This document shows positions 1-11,588 of a stretch of 64,000 nt of DNA, piece after piece. Positions within the stretch are counted from its first letter, which is position 1, and each line of letters starts with the position of its first letter. Source of the DNA: Inga oerstediana (taxonomy: Eukaryota > Streptophyta > Magnoliopsida > Fabales > Fabaceae). The translations under genes were made by a program, and so were the position numbers. The notes beneath the pieces are model-generated. The model saw only the letters and a program-made list of their open reading frames with translations, did not search any database and had not been told where the DNA came from. The stretch spans positions 4,251,648-4,315,647 of the forward strand of contig OY723411.1 of the NCBI GenBank assembly GCA_963210345.1, written 5' to 3'.

Positions 1-150
1 AATAATAATTAAGGAGGAGAGAGAATTAAAAAAACGATTAGGATATTTTAAAAAAATAAATATCATATTAATTAATTTAGCTAATTTTTTAATCAAATTA
101 AATTAATTAAATATAACTTATATTAAATAAGGACTGAAGAAAGTAATAAC
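1..150. repeat. Stowaway-like MITE end, cut by the window edge
   Basis: This AT-rich stretch resembles the inner and right parts of the MITE at 15191-15455: a gagagaa patch, a TTAATTTAGCTAATTTTTTAAT-like block, then an ACTTATATTA-like end. The left end lies outside the window. The match is by eye and degenerate. Confidence 0.3.
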
Positions 151-778
151 ACTAAGCGGGGGTGACGGTATGAAAGGAATAAACATTTTAGGTTTTATTT
201 CGTGGTGGTCCTTCCTATAGATGTACAATTATTATATTTAAAGCACATTTTTCAGAAAAAAAAAATTGCTTTATAAGAGAACCATTAGCTCCACCGTCTA
301 TATGAATTGAAGAATGGTATTGGTATGAAAATTGAAGGAAAATGATTGGAACCATTCTTATAATTAGATTTTCTGGGAAGTGAATTTTGTAGCCGACTGG
401 GTTGTAAAAGCTTTTTTAGTTGAGTCATGCCCGAGAGACTGGGTCCTAAGACCACCGGAGCAGTTGTGGAAGTTACTAAAGACTGATTTAGGATTGAAGA
501 CCAGAGCTCCTGATTAGCAGTATTTTGCTGTATGTAAATATAGAAGTTAGTAGTTGTAGGATGGTTATGGTTCTGTATTCACGTGTATTGTACTTATTTA
601 CCAGGTTAATGGCAAAAAAAGAAGAAGAATGGTATTGATATGAACGGCATTGATGCATTGAAGAATAGTACGTGATAATTTTATTGAGAAAATATAAAAT
701 AAAATTTTAACTATTGCTGTTCTAATACGCATGGATTTGGCCTTTGAGCGAAGATGAAAGTTAGGAAGATAAAACATA
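151..778. other. Intergenic, no gene seen
   Basis: No reading frame here has a recognisable domain. The sequence is ordinary AT-rich intergenic DNA that runs up to the foldback element starting near 779. Confidence 0.5.
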
Positions 779-1659
779 GGGCCTGTTTGGTTCAATTTGG
801 TTCAATGGGAGGGGGTGGAATGGGAGGGAATGGAGGGGAGGCAGGATAGGAGGTTACATTGTTTGGTTTGGTTGAAGGGGAAGGAAGGGGAAGCTTTTTT
901 AATTATCTTTTGTTTGGTTCAAGAGGGGATGGGAGGGGAGATAATATGTAATTTACCATTTTATCCTTATATATTAGTTTATATATTTTTACTTATATAA
1001 ATTATTTAAATTAATTTACACCTTAATATAAATTATATAATTTTTGAAAACTTACCTTAATATGTATACAACAACTGATATAATAATTTTTGTTTTAAAC
1101 TACGTTTTCAATGAAGGGTTAATTTGACTCTAAAAAAAGATGACTCCAATAACAATGCTTTAGCCAAAAATGACTAGCAACAATGTAAATTATTTAGATC
1201 ACCCTATAACGTGGTTCTCAAAATTCAATTGCTGACAAAATTTATTGAGCCGAATGTGCATCAGGATTTGTGAAGATGAAACTATCAACCATCAAGATTT
1301 CTTATATGTTACTGTGCAAAAAATAAGAACATAAAAATAAAGTCCAAATTTACGTTTTTGGCAGAAAGTAGAGGAAGGGAATTGAGGGCAAGAGACTAGG
1401 AGCAACAGCAGCGGAGAGGGCATGAGTTGCAACCATGGGCATTGATGGGATATGATAAAGATTATGAGGGCAAATTAGTCCCAGTATTTGGCTCCCCTCC
1501 AAAACCCCCCAATTTGGAGGGAATCAAAATAAGGGGAGGGGAGGGGGGAGAGAAGCAAATTTTTACTCCCCTCCCTTCCAAAATTTCAAACCAAATGAGG
1601 GGGAGGGGCTCATTTTTCCTCTCCTCCCATCCCCTCCCCTCCAACCAAACAGGGCCTAA
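779..1659. mobile_element. Foldback MITE-like element with CTGTTTGGTT termini
   Basis: The left end reads TAGGGCCTGTTTGGTT. The reverse complement of the right end reads TAGGCCCTGTTTGGTT, so 15 of 16 bases match. Just inside both ends lie purine-rich arms of repeated GGGGAGGGGA on the left and their pyrimidine-rich complement at about 1490-1645. No transposase is visible in the roughly 880 bp. The structure fits a non-autonomous DNA transposon; the superfamily (PIF/Harbinger or hAT) is not settled. Related elements occur at 5372-5620, 7611-8797 and 20391-21276. Confidence 0.65.
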
Positions 1660-1679
1660 AGCTTTTCAGCTCAATGATA

Positions 1680-1935
1680 TACTATCATGTTCTAAATATA
1701 AGATATAGTCAATATTTTTTTAAAAATATTAAGGAAACTAAATAAATTATTTAATCATATAACATATTATTTTTAATAAAATTATATATTAGTTTATAAA
1801 TCAAACAAATTAGTTTTAAAAAAAGAGTTAAATATAAATATTTTAAAATAATTTAATTACCTTCTTTAATTTTTAAAAAAATCAATCAGATTTTATATAT
1901 AGAATAATATTAAATATAAATTTTGTAAATACGAG
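1680..1935. repeat. MITE family A, copy 1
   Basis: The sequence matches, in the same order and spacing, the copies at 63550-63778 and, after removal of an inner insertion, 29158-29775. Shared blocks are an AATATAAGAT start, a 'ttatatattagtttata' centre, an 'aaatactttaaaataatttattta'-type stretch and an 'atcttatatttaagac'-type end. It is AT-rich, about 250 bp and has no coding capacity. This copy has lost clear GGAGGTAG-type termini. Confidence 0.5.
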
Positions 1936-2187
1936 GTTGAGAGTTTAATTATTTATGAATATGATAGGAGCGGGTAACAAGATAGACCCGAAACTTTTAA
2001 GATGAAAGAAGGTGTACTTGCCTTGGAGAATGAAAAATTAAGTAACAAATAATGAGCAAATCAGGGAAAATTAGCTAATTCAATGAGGGAGATTTTTCAA
2101 GAATAAGTATATCATAAACATTTGTTTTCATATTATAACTCAACATCAACATGAAGAAAATTCTATTCTGGCCAAAAAATCAAGACC
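1936..2187. other. Upstream region of the NRAMP gene
   Basis: This is intergenic and promoter-proximal sequence before the transporter gene. No other reading frame of interest is present. The transcription start was not located. Confidence 0.4.
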
Positions 2188-2195
2188 CCACGTGG
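2188..2195. promoter_or_regulatory. G-box (CCACGTGG) upstream of the NRAMP gene
   Basis: A perfect palindromic CCACGTGG lies about 190 bp before the start codon of the transporter. This core is the known binding site of plant bZIP and bHLH factors. Its use here is inferred from position only. Confidence 0.4.
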
Positions 2196-2386
2196 TGCCG
2201 TGACAGTTTTCATTTTCTAAAGCCTCTCCCTTAATCCGGTGATGACGACAGAGCACGAAACTGCACGTCTGGAATTTAAAATGAAAACCAGAAATACTGT
2301 GGACTCCATCACCTGCTAAACTCACACTCTTCTCTCACTGAAGCCTTTTGCTGGCGTGACCACTACGCCACTTCCCTTCCCTCTCT

Positions 2387-4999
2387 ATGTCTACCCAGGA
2401 CCAACCACTCCTTCTTGGCCTCCGCGCGGAGGAGGAGGCGCCGGAAACCGCCTACGATTCGTCGGAGAAGATCGTGGTCGTGGGGGTTGATGACGCCGTC
2501 ACTGATTCCGATAATATCGGTCGGGTGCCGCCGTTCTCATGGAGGAAGCTCTGGCTTTTCACTGGCCCTGGCTTTCTCATGAGCATCGCGTTTCTAGATC
2601 CTGGGAATTTGGAGGGTGATCTTCAGGCTGGTGCTATTGCTGGCTACTCACTTCTATGGCTCCTCATGTGGGCGACGGCTATGGGGCTTCTAGTTCAGCT
2701 TTTGTCTGCTCGGCTCGGCGTCGCCACCGGAAGGCACTTGGCTGAGCTCTGCAGAGAGGAGTACCCCACGTGGGCCAGATTGGTGCTCTGGATTATGGCG
2801 GAGCTGGCTTTAATTGGGGCTGACATTCAAGAGGTTATTGGAAGTGCGATTGCTATTAGGATTCTAAGTAACGGGTTTGTGCCTCTATGGGCTGGGGTCG
2901 TCATCACAGCTTTTGATTGGTAATTAACTATTTATTAATCTTTTCTTTTTTAAACTTGCGGGATTTTCATTTTCAACCTGGTTTTGTGGGTTAATTGAAC
3001 TTCTTCCGAGGACATATACTCTCTTTGTAAGGTTTAATGTATATCTACGAAATTAAGCTCTTGTAAAAGTTTATGAATTACCTTCTTTGGCATTTTATAA
3101 AAAGAAAATCTCCAGAGGGAAGAGTTCGAGGGAGATTAATGTTATTTGTTTAAGAGAAGAAATTATAGACAAGGAACAGAACGAGTATTTTAAAGTGTAA
3201 ACTGATTGGGTCTTGCAGCTTCATCTTTCTTTTTCTGGAGAACTATGGTGTGAGGAAATTGGAAGCACTTTTTGCGATTCTCATTGGTGTAATGGCGCTT
3301 TCATTTGCGTGGATGTTTGGCGAAGCAAAGCCCGATGGTTTAGATATTCTTCTAGGTAAGAAGTTCATTTCTTTGATTTGGAATTTAGGATATGTGCTGA
3401 TTTTTCTTAGTTATAGTTATTTCATGGTTGATGATGTTTTCTATCTGATAGACTCTGATTTATCTGTGTAGGTCTTTTGGTTCCAAAACTTAGTTCCCGA
3501 ACAATACAGCAGGCTGTTGCAGTTGTAGGCTGCATTATCATGCCCCACAATGTGTTCTTGCACTCTGCTCTTGTTCAATCGAGACAGATTGACTCAAGCA
3601 AGAAAGGGCGAGTTCAAGAAGCTCTTAATTATTATACCATCGAATCCGCTGCTGCACTTGCTATCTCCTTAGTCATTAACATATTTGTCACAACTGTGTT
3701 TGCCAAGGGTTTCTATGGTACTGAACTAGCAAATTCCATTGGTCTTGAAAATGCAGGGCAGTATCTTCAGCAGAAGTATGGTGGTGGACTTTTTCCGATC
3801 TTATATATATGGGGTATCGGGTTACTAGCAGCTGGGCAAAGCAGCACCATCACTGGCACTTATGCTGGACAATTTATTATGGGGGGTTTTCTGAATCTAA
3901 GGTTGAAAAAATGGGTGAGGGCTTTAATTACACGAAGTTGTGCTATCATCCCAACCATAATCGTGGCTCTTGTCTTTGATACCTCTGAGGACTCATTAGA
4001 TGTCCTAAACGAATGGCTCAATGTTCTTCAGTCAGTTCAAATACCTTTTGCCCTTATTCCCTTGCTTTGCTTGGTGTCCAAGGAGCAGTTGATGGGGACT
4101 TTCAGGATTGGCATTGTCCTCAAGGTATATTATTTTTCATCTGATGGCTTATGAGGTGATTTATTTGGTAAAGGACTTGAAATGCCGATAATTCACTTGA
4201 CATGAAGGCTATGCAGGGGAATAATTCATAACTGATTCAATCTATACCTAATTTGTTTTGTTATTAAGAGTTAGATTTGACTGAACTGAATCAGTGTTTT
4301 TGCCTTACTGTCTTGTCTCGAGCCTAAAAGGAGCTACAGTGGTATCTATGAATTAGCATGTAGAATTAGTGGACATTCTGTATTCAGTATCTGTATTTTG
4401 TGTTCCTTTTGAGTTTCCTTGTTCTTGTGCTCATTCACTACCTGTGTCAATAGCCGCCCTAGTGACTTCACCTAGTATATGCGTGAACATACTTAAGCCC
4501 ACATCTGTGATAAAGTCTGTGGATTTGGTGTAGTCTGAAGACTGGAGCTTCTACTTTCAAGACTTCATGGGGTTGGTTTGATTATAAATTCAATGCACTG
4601 ACTTATTGGTAATTGTGTTGTTTAACTAGATCATTTCTGGAATCTGCATTTTTTTTTTAAATTTATAATTACATATCAGCATCCCTTGTTCATAATCGCA
4701 TGATGTTCTTAGTTGCTTGTTCTCGCCACATGGATAAAAAATACTAAGTGGCTTCTGATATGGATGCACAGATTATTTCCTGGTTTGTGGCTGTTTTAGT
4801 GATACTCATTAACGGCTATCTGTTGATGGAATTCTTCTCCTCTGAAGTGAACGGACCAGTGGTTGGCATCATAGTGTCTGCATTTACAGTCATGTATGTT
4901 GTGTTCATAATCTACCTCGTTTCACGAATGATCACCTTCTGGCCATGGCAGAGATTTTCGAAAACCAAGGCAAACACTAACACGGAATTGACGAGTTGA
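2387..4999 (+). CDS. NRAMP3: NRAMP3/4-type divalent metal transporter (vacuolar)
   Basis: Four exons join in frame: 2387-2919, 3219-3355, 3472-4124 and 4772-4999, giving 516 aa. All borders are GT..AG. The family moves Fe, Mn and other divalent metals with protons; the NRAMP3/4 branch works at the tonoplast and releases stored metal from the vacuole. Seen here: the TM1 motif DPGN (in SIAFLDPGNLEGDL), the metal-site MPHN motif (in CIIMPHNVFLHSALVQSR), the GQSSTITGTYAGQ loop, and about 11-12 hydrophobic segments. The N-terminus carries acidic residues and a DQPLLL dileucine-type signal, as in tonoplast NRAMPs. Exon joins restore the conserved DCFIFLFLENYG and GLLVPKL stretches. The length and four-exon layout match Arabidopsis NRAMP3/4. 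The choice between the 3 and 4 paralogues is not supported. No break was seen, so the gene looks functional. Confidence 0.96.
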
Positions 5000-5371
5000 T
5001 TCCCAGACCAAGATCCATTGCCGGAAACCTTGAAATGTTACTGAAGGGTTTCAAGACTTGCCCTGCCCTGTATTCTTTTTAAGCATATTGTTGCTTCTTC
5101 TTTGGTACAAGTTTATGCAGGGGGCAAATGCTGTGTAGATTTTTCGCTTTTATGATACTTGCTTCTAATGATGTAGTTGATATACCATAACAGTTGTAAT
5201 ATGCAGCTCCTCCCTGCATTTTCAGTTTTTGGTGGGGAATTGTTAATTAGAAAGTGTGCATTATAATCAAGCAGGGTGTCATCTTTGTTAGAGGGTGTTT
5301 AGTTTAACTTATTTTAAGTCATTTTGCACTGTCCTGAGTAAATAAAGTATGTGAGAAGATGTTTGACCTGT
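5000..5371. other. 3' flank of the NRAMP gene
   Basis: This probably holds the 3' untranslated region: T-rich, with AATAAA-like words near 5340. No other gene was seen. Confidence 0.4.
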
Positions 5372-5620
5372 AACAGGCTTGTTTCATATGAGGGGAGGGG
5401 AGGGAAAGTGGTCGTCGGAGGGAAAATTTTTTTAAGTTGAATTTCAAAAAATTAAAGAAGTGGGGTTAAGATTTTTTAATTAATTTTTTATTTATTTTTT
5501 TATCTTACATATTCTCTTTATTAAAATTCTGTAGCTCCACTTTTTTAATTTTTTAAAATTCAATTTATAAAAATTTTCCCTCCTCTCTCTTTCAAATCCC
5601 TCGTACCAAACAGACCTGTT
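5372..5620. mobile_element. Foldback MITE, about 250 bp
   Basis: The left end AACAGGCTTGTTT and the reverse-complemented right end AACAGGTCTGTTTGG pair up. The arms continue inwards for about 75-100 bp: a GAGGGGAGG patch, then GGGAAAATTTTT, then a GTTGAATTTCAAAAAATTAA-like block mirrored near 5540-5590. The whole element can fold into one long hairpin. It lies just downstream of the NRAMP gene. The termini resemble those of the elements at 779-1659 and 7611-8797. Confidence 0.7.
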
Positions 5621-6144
5621 AAGTGTAATAGTCATTTTTGATGATGAAAATGACTCTTCAAGCATATTCCTTTGGTTAATGTTTATGTTTGATATGTCCC
5701 CAAAATTTATCCTTCACGAATGCTTGTCTTGCCTGGATTTTTTTTTGGAACAATACAAAGGAGAAACCGAAGCCCTCCCCCCCTCCTTGTTTTGAATTTT
5801 TTCTTTTAAAAAATAATTATAAACAATTTTACTCACCTTCACAATCAAGCAAGATATTTCTATCTCCTTTGTCACTTTCCATTCCTCTGATTTATTTATT
5901 TCCTTTGGTGGTTGAGAATCCAACCTCTCACAAGGAAGCAATAAAAAACAACTATACTAAAATGGCATTTTTACAGTGGCGGCAGCTATTTGGTTCAAAT
6001 TTTCAGCCGAAAAATATTTTCATACCTCCCCCAATTTTCAATCGGATTAATTAAAATGGGTTCCCACTATTTTCTGGCACCCTGGTAAAAATGGCCTAAG
6101 GACCCAAATGTCCCTGATGTGATGGTGATGTTATGTAAAGGTAA
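5621..6144. other. Intergenic, no gene seen
   Basis: The frames here are low-complexity and show no domain. Nothing is supported beyond plain intergenic DNA. Confidence 0.4.
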
Positions 6145-6151
6145 GGGGTGT

Positions 6152-6327
6152 GTTTGGAACAGCGATTGTCAATTGGGCTTGTTTCAATTGGGCTTGTTGT
6201 GATATCACTTTTGATAAAAGCTAAATTATGTAATGTGATTTGTGTTTGGATTGGCGATTGTCAATTGGGCTTTTGCAAAAATGAAAAAAATAGTGTGTTT
6301 GGAACAGCGATTGTCAATTGGGCTTTT
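6152..6327. repeat. Three direct repeats of about 31 bp inside the Harbinger left end
   Basis: The unit GTGTTTGGAACAGCGATTGT followed by CAATTGGGCTT occurs at about 6152, 6242 (two changes) and 6295. Subterminal repeats of this kind are typical transposase-binding regions, but that role is inferred. Confidence 0.7.
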
Positions 6328-6450
6328 GTGATAATGATAAAAGAGAAATATAATTAAAAATTATAAGAAATTTATAATAGTTTAAGTTGGGAAATTAGAC
6401 AATTAAAAAATGCACAATCTAATTAGAAAAATATTACATAACCAATTGTA

Positions 6451-6805
6451 TCACATGTGCCGTACAATTTGATTTCTAATTGAGTCACGAATTTGAATCA
6501 TTTCAGACGAAGATCGCCTGCCATAATTTGTCGTGAAAGATTGTTCAGCTACACTATTATTTTCCACATCAACAAGATTCCCAGCTTCACCTTGGCGAAA
6601 CACTACGTCTCCAATATCATTTCGCCTAATGAAATTATGAAGGGCCATTGTTGCACAAACAATACGGACTTGTGTCTGATAGCTATACTTGCGCATGTTT
6701 TGCAACAATTGAAATCGATTCTTTCACACTCCAAAAGTCCTTTCAATTGTAGACCTTAAACTAGAATGATAATAATTAAAGGTCTCATTAGCGTTTCTAA
6801 ATCCG
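6451..6805 (-). pseudogene. PIF/Harbinger transposase (DDE_Tnp_4) C-terminal relic
   Basis: On the minus strand the translation reads FRNANETFNYYHSSLRSTIE, then RTFGV, a stop in place of the usual Trp, KNRFQLL, and then YSYQTQVRIVCATMALHNFIR. This is the last part of the Harbinger DDE nuclease, including the typical IERTFGVLK-like stretch and the final ALHNFIR helix. Everything upstream of it, including most of the catalytic core, is missing, and a stop interrupts the first third. It is a dead remnant of the transposon that surrounds it. Confidence 0.8.
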
Positions 6806-7610
6806 GGTTGGCGGCTAATATACTAATTAGAATAGAAATAACTTGTCATCTCAAGTTTAAATTAAAATTGCACAAGTTTTTTAAACTTTTAAAGAATATA
6901 TTTTAGCTTCATTTTAAATGTATAAATGTGTAGGCTAAAATACTTTTTTTAATCAGGATAAGCTAAAATATTCTTAATTAACCTGAATATACAATACAAA
7001 CCCCAAAAAAACTCAATATATAATTAGTACTATTAAAAGAATTTTTTTACTCAAAAATATTTATTTGAACCAAATTTTTATTTTATGTGAAAAAAATGAG
7101 AATTTACATTTAAATACAAAATAGGCAAAATATAAATAAAACTAACAATAAAATAAAGAGAAACACAAAGCTATATTAATATTACTTTGCCTCATATAAT
7201 GAGAGAGAGAGAGCGCGCTAGCTGTATGCCAACTGTGAGTCATTGACTGGAAAAAAAAAAAGGGTAATATCAGTTGGGCTTTTATCAAAAGCTGCACCCT
7301 TGAGCTTTTGTTAAACGTTCCTCTACAGTGTCAATCCATGCAAAAGCCCGATCAGTAATTTAAGAAACCAAACATCAAAAAAAAAAACGTTGCCAACTGT
7401 TGGGCTTCTGAAGCTCCAATTGGGCTTAATGGAACCCAAACGTGGATTCCAAACACACACAAGGCCTTTTGGAGTTGAGTTTGCACTGATGGAGTTGGGG
7501 AAAACAGAGGGAATTGAATAACAGGGAGGGAGAGTGGTTTATTCCAGCAACGATGTGGCTTTTTCTGGTGATTGTGCTGCTCAAATAGTAGAGGAGGTTT
7601 TTAGCGATTT

Positions 7611-8270
7611 AAGGCTGTGTTTGGCTCAATGAAGGGAGGGGAAGGAAAGTTTGAGAGGGATTTTCTTTTATTTGGATTGACAAAAAGAGAGGGGAATGGA
7701 GGGATTTTAATATTATCATATTTGGTATAGGAGGGGAGGGGAGGGACAATATTTTTATATGGACAACTTTGCCCTTATTTCATTTAATTTGTATTTCATA
7801 ACTTTCTAACATATTTAATAAAATATAATTGTAAATGGCATTCAATACATAAAATTATAATTTTATAACTATAAAAATTAAATAAATATAATTATAAATG
7901 GAATTTACTATATAAAATTATAATTTTGTAATTATAAAAATTAAATAAATATGATTATAATTCATAAAAATTTTAACACGAAAATTGTTTTCGCCATTTT
8001 TGGTTATTGTAGGTGGCGCAAACTATTTATTACCAAAAAATAAAATTTGGAATTCATAACTTTTTTTTTATGCCAAAAAGAAGTCATGAATTCCGAATTT
8101 TAATAAAATAAATAAATAAGTTCCATGGTCTAGAAGAATGCATAGGAAACCCGAGCCCCTTTGTTGGCATTTATAGTTCGTGTCACTTTGTTAGCTTTAG
8201 CAAAGCCTTAAACCCCCTTCCACACACTCAATTAATTTGAGATCTGCGTCTCGTACGGATCGCCAAAAGT

Positions 8271-8305
<35 letters not shown>

Positions 8306-8797
8306 GAACGGTGTGAAATACTGGAGTCCAACTAGTGAAGGCTGTTTGAGGAGAAAATCAGCAAAATTGGTGGCATCTTGTTTAATTGGATTCAATAAAA
8401 ACAATTTTCTTCCTTCAAAAATAAATATCATAGAATTAAATTGGATAAAGATTAGTTGACTAAAAGTCAAATAACTTTATAATATCTTCTCATTCCAAAA
8501 AAGTTCGTATAAGTAGTTGATTTGCCAATCACCCTTAGATCAAAGAGGCATCTACTCCTAAAAGTATAAATTAATCAATAATAAAAAGGGTAATATGATA
8601 ATATTTTAAAATAACATGAATATATTAATTTCCCTCCAAATTCCCCCAATTTTAGAGGGGAGGGTTAGAAAGGGAAGAGAGGGAAAATTTTCTAAAATTT
8701 TCTCTCCTCTCCTAAAAATTGTAACTATCCAAGTAAGGGAAGGGAACCAAAATCCTCCCATTTCCATCTCCTCCCCCTCAAACCAAACAGACCCTAA
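7611..8797. mobile_element. Foldback element with CTGTTTGG-type ends, about 1.2 kb
   Basis: The left end AAGGCTGTGTTTGGCTCAAT and the reverse-complemented right end TTTAGGGTCTGTTTGGTTTG are followed by GGGGAGGGG-type purine arms (7625-7745 on the left; complement at 8620-8780). The interior is AT-rich with a short AT microsatellite and no transposase. It belongs to the same loose group as 779-1659 and 5372-5620. Confidence 0.55.
8273..8303. repeat. (AT)n microsatellite
   Basis: An uninterrupted run of about 15 AT units. Confidence 0.95.
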
Positions 8798-10640
8798 AGA
8801 TAGAATAGCTGGAATGATTAAGACCCTGGCGATGGGTTCGCTCTCTTCTTCTTCGTCTTCTTCTAGCTTGCAATAATCAAGAAATTTTGTTTACGGTTTA
8901 TATGTTTACTTAATTGTTCTGTGCTTTTTGTTGTCTTTTTGTAGATGTTGAAAGTTCTACAAGCAGTGCGACCCTAATGGTTTACCTCAATATTTTTTAC
9001 CTTTTTTTTTATTCTGCTTTTCTTCCCCTGGGATTTCGTCCGCCATAGGTTGTAGGTAATTTTTCTTAGAACATGCGTTTTACATTTGTTTGTTTCACCT
9101 GGGTAAGTTTGCCTATTACTTAAATCTAGTGTTCTCTTGAATAATGTGAAATTTTAAGTTATTCATTCGTGGTTTTAAGCTTTGGTACTTGATTGTGTTA
9201 CTCTATTACAAGCTCACAGCATTTACAACTCAATTCGCTTAGTATATACTTTTCTACATGCTTGCTGGTTGAGAATTTTGTAAGAATTGGTGGATCAAGA
9301 AGAGAAGATGAAGAGAAAAATGTGTGTATCAATGAGTGAAAGTGAAGTTAGATAACTATCCTGTAACTATAATGTACCTATGAGCAAAATAAGATCACAT
9401 AATGTCACCGCATATGGGTGATGGGTATAATATAATGGTTAAGAGTAAAATTGTTTTTGGTCGTATGTAATTATAATCCACCCATCACACACATGATTAA
9501 AATTGTTTTCATTAATTCATGTATGACCACAAGCCACTTATGAGTATTTCATGGTTATTATTTTGTTACGTGATTAGAAAACGAGGGCAAACATAATTTT
9601 TTTTCTTTCACAGTTTTACTACATGCAGCCTATGGTAGTTATGCGTGAATTATTTGAAGTGATTTATGAGCATGTGTTGCCCATAGAGTGCATATAGTTA
9701 GAGGGGCAAAAGTGAAAACATTGGCCTTTAAATAATACTTTTTAAACAAGCAAAAATGTCTTTTAGCTCATTTTCTTCCAACCAAACAAAAATTTTCCTT
9801 TCAATCCACTTTCTTTTTCGGTGAGAACCAAACACGTCGATGGTAAAATATTTTCCATTCCCTTCCATTCCTAAGTCTTCTTTGATCCAAACGAACCCTA
9901 ATTATATGGACTCACCCAATTAATTAATTAGGAAGGAAAGATGAAAATAAATAATTTTTATTTTCTTTCTTTTTCTTACTTTACTAATACTATATTTTAA
10001 TTTTCAGATGATTCGTTAAAAAAAAAATCAGATGATTCATTCCGCCATGGAACACATTAGCAAATTGTAGGCTGAGAAAGCCTAATTCATGGATTCTAGT
10101 GAGCAAATTATAAACTGATTCAGTGTTTTGTACAAGATATTGATAAAAGAGACTTCTCAATTTTTTTAATAATATATAGCTCAAATGGTACATGTAGGAG
10201 GGTGTAAATTAAATTACTGTTACCCAGGGTGCATTCCAGGGAGGATTTTAGTAAATCTTTTTTATGTTTATTATATTTTGTAATATGTAATATTCAAGTT
10301 AATTTGATTGTTTTACATTTAAAAAAAAAATTAAATTACTGTTAGATCCCTCTACTTTTGAATTCAAATTTTAGAAGAGTTATTTATATTAAGAGGGGTA
10401 ATAGTGAGCTCTGAATCCAATATCAGATAATAATATCAAAAAAACTTACCTAAAAAAAAAAGAAGGTGCAAATTACATCAAAATTAAATTTTTTTTTTTT
10501 TTTTGCCGAAATCAAAATTAAAATTAATAGCGTATTTAACACACAAATATAACTTTGGGCTACATCCTAAAAGACAAAAAATGGTTGGATTTTGGACCAA
10601 CAAATAACGAATATTGGTGTTTTTTTTTTTTTTTTTTTGT
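8798..10640. other. Intergenic, no gene seen
   Basis: No domain-bearing frame was seen. At 9780-9905 there is a lone pyrimidine-rich arm ending CCAAACGAACCCTA, which looks like the right end of another foldback element. Its partner was not found. Several A/T homopolymers are present near 10490 and 10620. Confidence 0.4.
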
Positions 10641-10659
10641 GAATTAATTTTATAGTTAT

Positions 10660-11588
10660 CCTCGATTAACCGGAGAAAAGCATCCGAGATGAACTGAATT
10701 CAGGAGGCTGGTTCTACTGTGGCAAGAGATCCTTATTGCAACTTTCAATCTAAATTCTGCGGTTTCGAATCGTTTTGGATCCTTGTGCTTCGGCTTCAAT
10801 AGCCGTCTAGGGTTTTGATGTCGTGTGATTGCTTAGTGTGGTCGAGGTATGTTTTTTCTATCCTAACATTTGCTTCACTCCATTATTGCATCAACAGGCA
10901 GTTTCAGAGTGTTCATCAGTTTGTTAGTTAGTTTGTTTTTTGGCCCCTTGCAGGATGTCGATTTGTTTCCTTCTACCAAAAAAAAAAAAAAATCAACTGT
11001 AACACTTAATAATGTCTTGTGAATGAAAATTATGGGAACCTCGTATGTAATTGGGCGCGTTCTGTTTGGGCTGCAAGAAAACTTGAGAAAATTTACTGTC
11101 GGGGTTTATGTTTACTGTATTAATTATGATTATATTTGTGTTTTTTAATGATATTTTTATGAGTTATTTGTTTTTATTCTCTTTGAGCATCGATTTCTTT
11201 TCTTTAGTTTATTTTATATACGGACTTATATGAGTAGGATGGTTACATCTGATAGACTAAATTTGGTAGTCAGATTCGAGAAACCTAAGTTCAATTGGCA
11301 CCAAGAATATGCAGACTGTTAGGGAAGGTACCCTCCAATTGATAGTTACTGGAAGTAAATAAAGGCATTATATTAAACGCAAGGCTACTATAGAGAATGA
11401 TGTAATTCATTAAAAAAAATTCATGCTAAGGAGGAACACTTGATTATTCTTTCTATTTTACTTGCAAGGTTTTTCTTTGTGTGAATTCATGAGAAATTAT
11501 TGTTAGTCGAATGGCGTCATTACCACTTCTTTATAGATCTAACCATTGAAATTTTCTTTAAGTTCTGCTGGGCTGCTGGCCACATTTG
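10660..11588 (+). other. Probable 5' untranslated exon and intron of the FRIGIDA-like gene
   Basis: A less AT-rich segment (10670-10847) ends in GGTCGAG before GTATGTTTT, a good donor site. A possible acceptor, TTTATAG, lies at about 11530-11536, upstream of the start codon. This would give a 5' UTR intron of roughly 690 bp. It was inferred from splice signals only. Confidence 0.4.

Larger units (their letters stand above)
6145..7466. mobile_element. Degenerate PIF/Harbinger-type transposon
   Basis: The left end GGGGTGTGTTTGGAAC and the reverse-complemented right end (GGCCTTGTGTGTGTTTGGAA) share a GTGTGTTTGGAA core. Both flanks carry CAATTGGGCTT words in opposing orientation. A Harbinger transposase relic lies inside on the minus strand (6451-6805). 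About 1.3 kb is left of an element that is normally several kb, so it is internally deleted. A clean 3-bp target duplication was not resolved. Confidence 0.6.

Noticed and set aside
1462..1644. Short open frames in the foldback arms
   Set aside because: These are composition effects of the GGGGAGGG and CCCCTCCC arms.
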